From Acetobacteraceae bacterium UBA6159 (GTDB lineage: Bacteria; Pseudomonadota; Alphaproteobacteria; Acetobacterales; Acetobacteraceae), in contig DIUL01000026.1 of assembly GCA_002422345.1 (NCBI GenBank), positions 1 to 7,739 of the forward strand: a stretch of DNA of 7,739 nt, written 5' to 3'. Shown in pieces: positions 1 through 5,791 of the stretch; the stretch's first letter is position 1, and the number at the start of each line of letters is the position of its first letter. The notes under the pieces were generated by a model. The model searched no databases, was not told the origin of the DNA, and saw nothing but the letters and a program-made list of their open reading frames with translations. Position numbers and translations under genes: made by a program.

Positions 1-1588
1 CGGCGTCGAACAGCGCCATCACGGGATCGATCTTCCCGGTCCCCGCCGCCTGTTTGGTGATGGTGATGGCGTTGCCCTTCGGTTCCGCCTTCGCGTTGCC
101 GACCGCCCAGTCCATGATCCGCTGCGGTGCGTGCAGCAGCGCCCCGGAGGCGAGCTTGATCTCCGTCGTCTTGATTGCCCCGTTCAGCGTCCAACCCTGG
201 GGCACGCCGACGACGCGGTCGTTGCCGGCGATACCAACCTCGGCCAGGGCATCGACGATCGCGCCCACGCCCATCGGGTCGAGGCCCACCTGTGCCAGCA
301 GGCCCGACTGCTCGACCTCGGCGCACAGGGCAGCCACCTGCGTGAACGCGTCCTCCATGTCGTCGACGATGACCAGGTCGCCGTCGTCCTCGAAGTCCCG
401 CAGCCGGGACGCCTCGGACTTGCGCCGCTCCAGCACCGAGGCGTGAACCCAGGACTTCGACCATGACAGCCAGCGCCGTTCCGCCGTCTCCCGGCCAAGG
501 ATGGCAACGGACAGCAGGTCGTCCAGGCCCCCGCCGTCAATACCGATCGTCACCACGTCGGAGCGTTCCAGCAGGCTCTCCAGCGTGAGCGTCGTGTCCG
601 TCGCGCCCAGCCAGTGATCCGCTCCCCGCCAACGATCGGACTTGAGCGCAAGGCCGATCTCCACGTTGAGGTGCTGGCTGGCCCAGCGTGCGAGTTCGGC
701 ATCCCCGCTCTCGACCGCCGCCTCGTAGTCTGGCAGCAGCCGGTCAACCGACACGCTCAGGCCATTGTTCGGGAGGACCATCCACCAGTTGGCGGGGTCT
801 TTCCAATCGATACCATCGGGGAACTCGTAGAGCATCGGCAGGATCGGCAGCGTGGCGGCCCCATCCCGCACCTTGCGGGCCTTGAGCAACTCCGTCCGGA
901 ACACGCCCGACGGCGGGCGCTCGGACTGCGTGGTGATGGTGAGCAGGAACCCCTCCGGGTTCGGCAGCAGCCCACCGCGCAGCTGGCCGATTACCCGGTC
1001 GGCGTCGTGCGCCTCGGCGATCACATGCAACTCATCCAGCAGTACGCCCGATGGCTTGGAACCGGTGACAACTTTCGGATCAAACGATTTCACCTTCAGG
1101 AATGCCTTGGTCGGCCGGTAGGTGATCCGCTTGATGTGCTCGACGACGTGGAACTTGGCGGCCAGCACGGGATCAGCCTCGACCATCCCCGCGGCTTGGC
1201 GGAAGGCGAGATCGGCAACCTCCTGCGTGGGGGCCACCAGCAGGAACTCGGCGCGCGGACGACGGTTCATCAACAGAGCGGTGATCATGATCGCCGCGCC
1301 GGTGGTGGTCTTGGAGGACTTCTTCGGGACGAGACAGAAGAACTCCCGGATGGCACGGATGTCGGTCGCCACATCGTAGGAACCGAACAGGGCACCGACC
1401 AGATCGCGCTGCCATGCCCCGGCGGCGTCGGCCAGGGCAGGGCGGTTGGGCACGTCCGGCAGGCGCAACCGGTTGAATATAGCCACCGCGCGGGTGGCTG
1501 CGGCGTCATCCAGCGGCAGGTCGGGGATCAGGGAGAGGCCTGCGCGGAGGCGTTCACCCCAATCCGGGCAGGCAGTGGACCAGGCCAT
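1..1588 (-). CDS. Terminase large subunit (DNA-packaging ATPase/nuclease), C-terminus cut off
   Basis: This is the ATP-driven motor that translocates phage DNA into the prohead and cuts the concatemer. I translated 529 codons from the ATG at 1588 to the window edge without a stop. The N-terminal ATPase has a Walker A-like VPKKSSKTT (residues 87-95), Walker B GVLLDELHV (181-189, D185/E186) and the coupling segment TITTQS (217-222). The C-terminal RNase H-like nuclease shows three acidic motifs: IGIDGGG (D351), VGLDPMG (D437) and KIDPVMALFDA (D521). The last motif is normally close to the protein end, so probably only a short tail is missing. The start codon shares one base with the TerS stop (TGATG), with a GGGAGG 13 nt upstream, which suggests translational coupling. 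It resembles the HK97-type TerL group in which the P-loop reads KKxSKT instead of the usual GK[ST]. The terminase assignment is very secure; the exact subfamily is from memory. Confidence 0.96.
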   Translation of the reverse strand, partial: MAWSTACPDWGERLRAGLSLIPDLPLDDAAATRAVAIFNRLRLPDVPNRPALADAAGAWQRDLVGALFGSYDVATDIRAIREFFCLVPKKSSKTTTGAAIMITALLMNRRPRAEFLLVAPTQEVADLAFRQAAGMVEADPVLAAKFHVVEHIKRITYRPTKAFLKVKSFDPKVVTGSKPSGVLLDELHVIAEAHDADRVIGQLRGGLLPNPEGFLLTITTQSERPPSGVFRTELLKARKVRDGAATLPILPMLYEFPDGIDWKDPANWWMVLPNNGLSVSVDRLLPDYEAAVESGDAELARWASQHLNVEIGLALKSDRWRGADHWLGATDTTLTLESLLERSDVVTIGIDGGGLDDLLSVAILGRETAERRWLSWSKSWVHASVLERRKSEASRLRDFEDDGDLVIVDDMEDAFTQVAALCAEVEQSGLLAQVGLDPMGVGAIVDALAEVGIAGNDRVVGVPQGWTLNGAIKTTEIKLASGALLHAPQRIMDWAVGNAKAEPKGNAITITKQAAGTGKIDPVMALFDA

Positions 1589-1953
1589 CAGTTGAGCAGC
1601 GCCTCCCACCCGGTACCGTGCTCAGCGGTGCGGGCGATGGTCTCGGCCTGTTCCTTCTTCCCAGGCTCGAGGGCCACATCGCGCCAGCCGGCGCGGCACT
1701 TCAGCCAGAAGATGCAGGCCGTAACGGCTTCCTTTCCCGTACCTTCCACGGCCTTGCGGAACAGGGACTGCGCGACCTTCGCGTTGGCCTCGATCGCAGC
1801 AGTCTCCAATTCCTGCCAGAAGTGCTTGCGCAGGGTCGGGGACGAGCAACCGATAACCCTGGCAATGTCGTCCTGCGGCACGCCATAGGCGGCCATGGCT
1901 TTCACCTGCGCACGTTGAGGCTCGGTGGGGGTGAACTCAGGCCGTCCGGCCAT
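1588..1953 (-). CDS. Terminase small subunit-like DNA-binding protein
   Basis: This 121-residue protein probably recognises phage DNA and hands it to TerL. Residues about 11-45 (from QRAQVKAMAAYG to PTLRKHF) form a helix-turn-helix-like segment. It is followed by a helical stretch (ELETAAIEANAKVAQSLFRKA) and a conserved-looking FWLKCRAGWRD at 82-92, which I recognise from small terminase proteins of alphaproteobacterial prophages. I chose the ATG at 1953 because AGGAG lies 7 nt upstream (1961-1965). An in-frame TTG at 1983 would give ten more residues but lies inside the preceding gene and lacks such a site. The gene overlaps the end of the upstream methyltransferase by 17 nt and shares one base with the TerL start. 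The position immediately before TerL supports the role; the fold assignment is inference. Confidence 0.85.
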   Translation of the reverse strand: MAGRPEFTPTEPQRAQVKAMAAYGVPQDDIARVIGCSSPTLRKHFWQELETAAIEANAKVAQSLFRKAVEGTGKEAVTACIFWLKCRAGWRDVALEPGKKEQAETIARTAEHGTGWEALLN

Positions 1954-3238
1954 GGGGCGTCTCCTGTTGGCAGGGGGGAGCAACTGCGGCCTGTTCCGCC
2001 GATGCGGTCTCCTGCTTGGTATTCGCAGCCCGTTCCCCTGCTATTGCTGCAAAGGTCCGGTCGGTTCCGTCCAACAGCGCTTCCTTGCCGGTGAACGCCT
2101 GCCAGCGGGTGACCGCGACATCGACATAGGCGGGGTTGATTTCGATCGCGTGGCAGACGCGGCCGGTGGTTTCCGCGGCGATGAGCGTGGTCCCCGAACC
2201 GCTGAACGGCTCGTAGACGGCCTGGCCGGGACTTGAATTGTTCAGCATCGGACGGCGCATGCACTCGACCGGCTTCTGCGTGCCGTGGATGGTGGCGGCG
2301 TCTTGGTCGCGGCTGGAGATGGACCAGAGGGTGGTCTGCTTGCGATCCCCGGTCCAATGACCTGTGCCGCGCACAGCGTACCACGCGGGTTCGTGCTGCC
2401 AGTGATAATGGCCGCGGCTCATAACCAGACGCTCCTTCGCCCAGACGATCTGGGCGCGGATGGCAAACCCGCAGGCGGTGAGGCTGTCGGCGACCGTGGC
2501 GGCGTGGAGGGCACCATGCCAGACATAAGCGACATCGCCGGGGAACAGCGCCCAGGCCTCTCGCCAGTCGGCCCTGTGGTCGTTCAGCACGGCACCGGTG
2601 CGGCCGGTGGCGGAGACGCCAGCGCGGTTGCGCCACGTCGGGTCGTATTCGACGCCGTACGGAGGGTCTGTGACCATCAGATGCGGTGTGACGCCTGCCA
2701 AGACGCGTGCCACGACGGACGCGTCGGTGCAGTCCCCGCAGATCAGGCGGTGGCCGCCGAGAACCCAGACATCGCCCAACCGGCTGACGGGATGCTCAGG
2801 CACCGCCGGCACATCGTCTGGATCAGTCAGACCAACAGCCGGATCGGCAAGGAACCCGGCGATCTCGCCCGCGTCGAACCCGGTCAGGCCAAGGTCGAAG
2901 CCGAGGTCACGCAGGTCCTGGAATTCGAGGGCAAGCAGGTCATCATCCCACGCTGCCCAGTTCGCCGACCGGTTGGCCAGCAGGCGGAAGGCCTTGATCT
3001 GGGCTTCGGAGAGGTCATCGGCTAGCGCCACCGGCACGTCCACCAGGCCGAGGCGCTGGGCGGCCTTCAGCCGCAGATGCCCGTCGATGACGGTACCGTC
3101 GGACTTTGCGACGATCGGGATACGGAAGCCGAACTCCTTGATTGCACTGCACATCTGCTCGACCACGGCGTCGTTCTTGCGCGGGTTCCTGGCGTAGGGG
3201 ACCAGGCGATCGACCGGCCAAGTTTGCACCGTCAGCAT
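1937..3238 (-). CDS. ParB-domain DNA methyltransferase, DPPY type (probable adenine-N6)
   Basis: This 433-residue protein is a predicted SAM-dependent DNA methyltransferase. Residues about 5-130 are a ParB/Spo0J N-terminal-like domain (DRLVPYARNPR near 10-20, then IDGHLRLKAAQRLG at 51-64). The methyltransferase part begins with a WVLGGHRLICGDC segment (158-170). It carries catalytic motif IV TDPPYG (190-195), a GTQKPVE motif (319-325) and the SAM-binding motif I YEPFSGSG (342-349). Motif IV before motif I is the beta-class order. DPPY is usual for adenine-N6 enzymes but can also occur in cytosine-N4 ones. The start ATG at 3238 has GGGGGAG 8 nt upstream and overlaps the preceding gene by 7 nt. 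The last ~35 residues are a low-complexity Ala/Gln/Glu tail that runs into the TerS start. The ParB domain has GHLRLKA where true ParB proteins have GERRxRA, so it is probably a DNA-binding or recognition module. The recognition site cannot be read from the sequence. Confidence 0.92.
   Translation of the reverse strand: MLTVQTWPVDRLVPYARNPRKNDAVVEQMCSAIKEFGFRIPIVAKSDGTVIDGHLRLKAAQRLGLVDVPVALADDLSEAQIKAFRLLANRSANWAAWDDDLLALEFQDLRDLGFDLGLTGFDAGEIAGFLADPAVGLTDPDDVPAVPEHPVSRLGDVWVLGGHRLICGDCTDASVVARVLAGVTPHLMVTDPPYGVEYDPTWRNRAGVSATGRTGAVLNDHRADWREAWALFPGDVAYVWHGALHAATVADSLTACGFAIRAQIVWAKERLVMSRGHYHWQHEPAWYAVRGTGHWTGDRKQTTLWSISSRDQDAATIHGTQKPVECMRRPMLNNSSPGQAVYEPFSGSGTTLIAAETTGRVCHAIEINPAYVDVAVTRWQAFTGKEALLDGTDRTFAAIAGERAANTKQETASAEQAAVAPPCQQETPHGRTA
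1961..1965 (-). promoter_or_regulatory. Ribosome-binding site deciding the TerS start
   Basis: AGGAG lies 7 nt before the ATG at 1953, inside the 3' end of the methyltransferase gene. It favours this start over the TTG at 1983. Confidence 0.75.
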
Positions 3239-4659
3239 GATGCGATCTCCCCCTGCCGCTCTGCGACGACCGCCTCGTAGGACCGGCCGTCACCATCCAG
3301 CGTCACCGGCACAGTCGGATACAGCAGCCGGAACCGCCGCAGCGTCACGTCGACATAGGCCGGCGCCAGTTCTATCGCCCGCACCCGCCGTCCCGTCTGC
3401 TGGCCGGCAATGATGCTGCTGCCCGAACCGCTGAACGGCTCGTAGATTACATCCCCATCGTCGGAGTATGCGTTCATCACGAACCCCGGCAGCGCGGTCG
3501 GGAACACCGCGGGATGCTCCGTCTCGATGCCCCGCGCTTTGTGCCTGCTGACCCGCAGCACATTGTCCGGGATGCGCATGTCCTGCACGCCCTGGCCGGC
3601 ATGGGTCCACTCACCCACCGTGCCGTCTTTCGCCCGCAGGCCGCCCTTCTCGGGGTTCACATGCCCAGCCCAGACGCAGGGAATGATCTTGTGTGGCCGG
3701 CGGGACTGGCGGTTGAAGTGGAAGACGAACTCGAAGGACGGCGCCAATCGGCCGTTCCAGTCGCCAGGCAGGCCAGGTCCCTGGTCCCACACATACCACC
3801 CAAACCGCCGCCAGCCCTGGGATTGCATCCATGACATCCAGCCGTTCCAATAGGAGACCCATGCATTATCACGATGGACGAGGCCGAGATTGACCAGCAC
3901 CTGCCCGTCGTCGGCCATCGGCAACGCGCCGAACACCCCCAGCATCAGCGCATCCCAGTCGCTGATCCCGCCGGTCGTGTAGGCCCGTTGCTGGCTGTAG
4001 GGGGGCGAGGTGAAGCACAGCGACGCGGTATCGCCGGCCATCAGGCGCGCCACCACCGTGGGATCAGTGCTGTTGCCGCAGAGCAGACGGTGGTCCCCGA
4101 GAAGCCAGAGGTCGCCGGCACGAACGGCAGGTTCCGCGACGGGTTCAGGAACCTCATCGGCGGCTTCATCGGCAGCACCACCTTCCCCCCCATCCGCGGC
4201 CAGCAGCGTATCGAGCTCCGTTGCGTCGAACCCGGTCAGTACCAGGTCGAACCCATCATCGCGCAGGTCTGCGAGTTCCACCCGCAGCAGGTCGTCGTCC
4301 CAGCCCGCAGCCTCCGCCAGGCGGTTGTCAGCGATCACGTAGGCACGCGTCTGGGTCTCGGTGAGGTGCGCCAATTCGATCACCGGCACCTCGACCAGCC
4401 CCAGCTTGCGGGCGGCCTGCAGGCGGCCGTGGCCGGCAATGACGCCATTGCCGCCGTCGACCAGGATCGGGTTGGTCCAGCCGAACTCGCGGATCGAGGC
4501 GGCGATCTGGGCAACCTGCTCGGCGCTGTGTGTGCGGGCGTTGCGGACATAGGGCACCAGGTCGTCGATGCGGGTCATGCGCACCACGGGCGACGTCTGG
4601 GTGTGTTCGGCTCCCTCTGCCGGCATTACCGTCCTGCGCTCCTTCAACCCTGCGGCCAT
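3232..4659 (-). CDS. ParB-domain DNA methyltransferase, TSPPY type (possible cytosine-N4)
   Basis: This 475-residue protein has the same architecture as the gene that follows it. A ParB-like domain spans about residues 29-132 (DDLVPYVRNARTHS at 32-45; IAGHGRLQAARKLG at 74-87). An acidic Ala/Glu linker (155-178) follows, then a beta-class methyltransferase with motif IV TSPPY (217-221) and motif I YEPFSGSG (406-413). HPAVFP sits at 382-387. TSPPY is the form common in cytosine-N4 enzymes, so the target base may differ from that of its neighbour. The start is uncertain. ATG 4659 has AAGGAG 11 nt upstream (4671-4676). The in-frame ATG 4626 has AGGAC 4 nt and AAGGAG 12 nt upstream and would remove 11 residues before any recognisable domain. 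It ends overlapping the next gene by 7 nt, so the pair is translated as a unit. No restriction endonuclease partner is evident, which fits a solitary phage methylase. Confidence 0.91.
   Translation of the reverse strand: MAAGLKERRTVMPAEGAEHTQTSPVVRMTRIDDLVPYVRNARTHSAEQVAQIAASIREFGWTNPILVDGGNGVIAGHGRLQAARKLGLVEVPVIELAHLTETQTRAYVIADNRLAEAAGWDDDLLRVELADLRDDGFDLVLTGFDATELDTLLAADGGEGGAADEAADEVPEPVAEPAVRAGDLWLLGDHRLLCGNSTDPTVVARLMAGDTASLCFTSPPYSQQRAYTTGGISDWDALMLGVFGALPMADDGQVLVNLGLVHRDNAWVSYWNGWMSWMQSQGWRRFGWYVWDQGPGLPGDWNGRLAPSFEFVFHFNRQSRRPHKIIPCVWAGHVNPEKGGLRAKDGTVGEWTHAGQGVQDMRIPDNVLRVSRHKARGIETEHPAVFPTALPGFVMNAYSDDGDVIYEPFSGSGSSIIAGQQTGRRVRAIELAPAYVDVTLRRFRLLYPTVPVTLDGDGRSYEAVVAERQGEIASC
3247..3253 (-). 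promoter_or_regulatory. Ribosome-binding site of the second methyltransferase
   Basis: GGGGGAG lies 8 nt before the ATG at 3238, within the last codons of the preceding methyltransferase. Confidence 0.75.
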
Positions 4660-4670
4660 GCCGTGCCGAA

Positions 4671-4676
4671 CTCCTT
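4671..4676 (-). promoter_or_regulatory. Ribosome-binding site of the first methyltransferase
   Basis: AAGGAG lies 11 nt before the ATG at 4659, a slightly long spacing. A second AAGGAG at 4639-4644 precedes the alternative ATG at 4626 by 12 nt, so the start is not settled. Confidence 0.55.
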
Positions 4677-4714
4677 TTTAGCCGAAAATAATCCGTGGCT
4701 GGCCCCGGTTTGGT

Positions 4715-4740
4715 AGAAAGACTTTCTCTTTCCCCAGAGA
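4715..4740. repeat. Short inverted repeats in the methyltransferase leader
   Basis: AGAAAG/CTTTCT (4715-4727, one-base centre) overlaps a TCTCT/AGAGA hairpin (4725-4729 with 4736-4740, 6-nt loop). Both are weak and may be chance or an operator. The rest of the 4660-4759 gap shows only the ribosome-binding site and the G tract. Confidence 0.3.
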
Positions 4741-4744
4741 GTTG

Positions 4745-4760
4745 CCCCCCCCCGCCCCCC
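4745..4760 (-). other. G6-C-G9 tract after the HNH stop codon
   Basis: On the minus (coding) strand the HNH stop is followed at once by six G, one C and nine G. The tract overlaps the first base pair of the stop codon position at 4760. It lies in the 100-bp leader of the methyltransferase pair. It could form a G-quadruplex in the mRNA or vary in length by slippage. Confidence 0.6.
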
Positions 4761-5104
4761 TACGTCGGCCGCGCCATCCGTCTCGCGCGCTCCCGGAATG
4801 TTTTTAGACCGTGATGGCTCGGGCATAAGCAACGGCCGTTCGCGACATCCAGCGCGGCCCCGCCATCCTGGCGTTCCACGACATGGTCGGCGAACGGGCG
4901 ATTCGTCGGTGAGGTCCGCTCGCAACGAACACCGTGCTCCACCCACTCGCACCGATCGCCGGCCCGGGACAGCACCGCCTCGCGCCAAGCGCGGTGGTCA
5001 CCGGTGAGCAGTTCTCGGTCGGCGGTCTTCACAGCCGGACGTGCGGTGCGCAGGTCGAGAACCGGCAGGACAGGGCGGACGTTGCTGAGCACGGTCTTGG
5101 TCAC
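4760..5104 (-). CDS. HNH endonuclease
   Basis: This small metal-dependent nuclease has the HNH fold. From the GTG at 5104 it has 114 residues, the usual size for phage HNH proteins found near terminase genes. A basic N-terminus leads into HRAWREAVLSRAGDRC. The core has C52 and C61 as one probable zinc pair, the catalytic DH at 73-74 (FADHVVE), N89 in LDVANGRC, C94 and H97 as the second probable zinc pair (CLCPSHH), and K101. In phages such as HK97 an HNH protein next to terminase stimulates DNA cleavage at packaging; that role is inferred here. I prefer the GTG start because GGGGGA lies 8 nt upstream and it overlaps the stop of the preceding small gene by four bases (GTGA). The frame stays open to a GTG at 5275, but the extra 57 codons use far more A/T-ending codons and are not part of the HNH domain. 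Confidence 0.88.
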   Translation of the reverse strand: MTKTVLSNVRPVLPVLDLRTARPAVKTADRELLTGDHRAWREAVLSRAGDRCEWVEHGVRCERTSPTNRPFADHVVERQDGGAALDVANGRCLCPSHHGLKTFRERARRMARPT

Positions 5105-5325
5105 GCGGGTGATCCCCCATGCGACACCGACACGTTCCGGGTGAGGAGGCGGCTCAGCGAACGGAACACCATCGGCGCCCGCAGCGACCGCTTCCACCGA
5201 TACCGCGGGTCTTGCGCGACGCCAGGAGGATGCGGCATCGTCAATGGCATGCGCGCCTGTGTCGCCAACAGCCACGCCGTCATGCGGTCGATTGAGGGCT
5301 TCGGATGAACGATGTCAAAGATCAT
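5101..5325 (-). CDS. Small hypothetical protein upstream of the HNH gene
   Basis: I do not recognise this 74-residue product. It begins MIFDIVHPKPSIDRMTAWLL and is basic, with many Arg and Pro residues (PHPPG, RYRWKRSLRAP). There is no clear signal peptide, membrane segment or cysteine motif. Three points support a real gene. Its codons are mostly G/C-ending, unlike the competing frame over the same bases. Its TGA overlaps the GTG start of the HNH gene in the GTGA pattern of coupled genes. It also lies co-directionally in a compact minus-strand run. The start is weakly supported: no clear ribosome-binding site precedes the ATG at 5325. An in-frame ATG at 5367 would add 14 residues, but its AT-rich codons and its location inside a palindrome make it less likely. 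It could be a small DNA-binding or accessory protein; no function is claimed. Confidence 0.6.
   Translation of the reverse strand: MIFDIVHPKPSIDRMTAWLLATQARMPLTMPHPPGVAQDPRYRWKRSLRAPMVFRSLSRLLTRNVSVSHGGSPA
5113..5118 (-). promoter_or_regulatory. Ribosome-binding site deciding the HNH start
   Basis: GGGGGA lies 8 nt before the GTG at 5104, inside the end of the small upstream gene. Confidence 0.6.
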
Positions 5326-5358
5326 AGTTGGAACATAGCGGACGCGATCCGAAAAAAC

Positions 5359-5372
5359 AATACACATGTATT
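5359..5372. repeat. Palindrome AATACACATGTATT, operator-like
   Basis: AATACA and TGTATT arms flank CA. It sits 34 bp before the preferred start of the small gene at 5325 and contains the alternative ATG at 5367. It may be a repressor site for the genes to its left. TAGTACTA (5379-5386), a further 8-bp palindrome, lies just beside it. Confidence 0.45.
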
Positions 5373-5461
5373 ACGATCTAGTACTATCCTCTACGATGGC
5401 GGAGATTTTTTTTGCCAATGGCGGCGAGGGCAGGGCGGGTGGCACGCGCCGGGGGGCACGC

Positions 5462-5476
5462 CATTTGTCGCAAATG
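5462..5476. repeat. Palindrome CATTTGTCGCAAATG, operator-like
   Basis: Six-bp arms CATTTG and CAAATG flank TCG. It contains the same core as the direct repeats at 5565-5582. Symmetry and size fit a dimeric DNA-binding protein; the binder is unknown. Confidence 0.5.
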
Positions 5477-5478
5477 CT

Positions 5479-5498
5479 CGCGTGCGTGCGCGTGCGCG
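5479..5498. other. Alternating pyrimidine-purine tract (Z-DNA-like)
   Basis: Twenty consecutive bases alternate C/T with G (CG, CGTG units), the pattern that most readily adopts Z-DNA under negative supercoiling. It lies 3 bp after the palindrome at 5462-5476. Confidence 0.6.
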
Positions 5499-5510
5499 AG
5501 GTCGAGATGC

Positions 5511-5535
5511 GGGGAGAAGAGAGGAAGGAGGAAGG
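5511..5535. other. 25-nt uninterrupted polypurine run
   Basis: All bases on the plus strand from 5511 to 5535 are G or A. Such runs can form triplexes or act as easily melted or protein-excluding tracts. No coding frame here is convincing. Confidence 0.6.
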
Positions 5536-5538
5536 TGA

Positions 5539-5552
5539 AACGCCTTGGCGTT
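5539..5552. repeat. Palindrome AACGCCTTGGCGTT, operator-like
   Basis: AACGCC and GGCGTT arms flank a two-base centre (TT). It lies between the polypurine run and the 9-bp direct repeats. A binding site is possible but unproven. Confidence 0.4.
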
Positions 5553-5564
5553 CCACGCGCGCGA

Positions 5565-5582
5565 GCGACATTTGCGACATTT
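5565..5582. repeat. Tandem 9-bp direct repeat GCGACATTT
   Basis: Two abutting copies lie at 5565-5573 and 5574-5582. The 11-mer CATTTGCGACA spanning them (5569-5579) recurs inverted as TGTCGCAAATG at 5466-5476, about 90 bp away. This is a second, unrelated repeat family in the same non-coding region. It could be a protein-binding site or a second iteron set. Confidence 0.6.
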
Positions 5583-5728
5583 AGGCAACCAAACCAGCGC
5601 GGAGGGTTTCTGACCCAGCATTTTTTTCAGCGCCGCGGCGCGCAATTTTCGCTCGACGGCGCGGGGGGCAGCGAACCCACCCCCCAGATACGGCAGGCTT
5701 TGGGAACCGCACCACCAGTCCCATCAGC

Positions 5729-5766
5729 GGGGGTATGCGAGCAGCTTTGATGGCTCGCATACCCCC
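5729..5766. repeat. Perfect 14-bp hairpin with 10-nt loop
   Basis: GGGGGTATGCGAGC (5729-5742) is exactly complementary to GCTCGCATACCCCC (5753-5766). The loop is the 10 nt at 5743-5752. CCCCCC at 5762-5767 can instead pair with GGGGGG at 5771-5776 over a 3-nt loop, so two hairpins exclude each other. No T-run follows on either strand, so this is unlikely to be an ordinary terminator. Confidence 0.8.
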
Positions 5767-5776
5767 CGTAGGGGGG
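5762..5776. repeat. C6-GTA-G6 hairpin
   Basis: Six C and six G residues flank GTA. It shares its C arm with the larger hairpin at 5729-5766, which makes a switch between the two structures possible. Confidence 0.65.
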
Positions 5777-5791
5777 CGGTTAGGCTGGCAA

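Larger units (their letters stand above)
5326..5786. other. Non-coding stretch between the small gene and the repeat array
   Basis: I found no gene here that I would defend on either strand. Frames that stay open are broken by repeats, have mixed codon use or encode simple-sequence peptides. The stretch holds the palindromes, direct repeats, Z-like tract, polypurine run and 14-bp hairpin listed separately. It also has T-runs at 5406-5413 and 5621-5627. It must carry any promoter for the minus-strand genes to its left unless they are read through from the helicase gene, but I could not place convincing -35/-10 boxes. Confidence 0.5.

Noticed and set aside
614..1888. Long open frame on the plus strand (424 codons)
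   Set aside because: It is the codon-aligned complement of the large terminase gene; the peptide shows no domain, and the minus strand has all TerL motifs.
1902..2636. Minus-strand open frame of 244 codons
   Set aside because: It is an Arg/Pro-rich alternative frame inside the second methyltransferase with no recognisable domain.
3874..4716. Plus-strand open frame of 280 codons
   Set aside because: It is antisense to the first methyltransferase, whose motifs are unambiguous.
3232..5104. HNH plus methylases as a restriction-modification system
   Set aside because: The HNH protein is the 114-residue packaging type without a target-recognition domain, and two methylases with one small nuclease do not match a known layout.
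5376..5418. Sigma70-like promoter with TTGGCA at 5413-5418 (minus strand)
   Set aside because: No acceptable -10 box occurs 16-18 bp downstream.
5371..5580. 69-codon minus-strand frame beginning MSQMS
   Set aside because: It starts in the GCGACATTT repeat, is Ser/Arg/Pro-rich with no domain, and its codon use worsens toward the end. A real small gene cannot be fully excluded.
5621..5641. T7 run next to the 12-bp palindrome GCGCCGCGGCGC, as a terminator
   Set aside because: The T-run precedes the hairpin on the plus strand and is an A-run after it on the minus strand, so the order is wrong for an intrinsic terminator.
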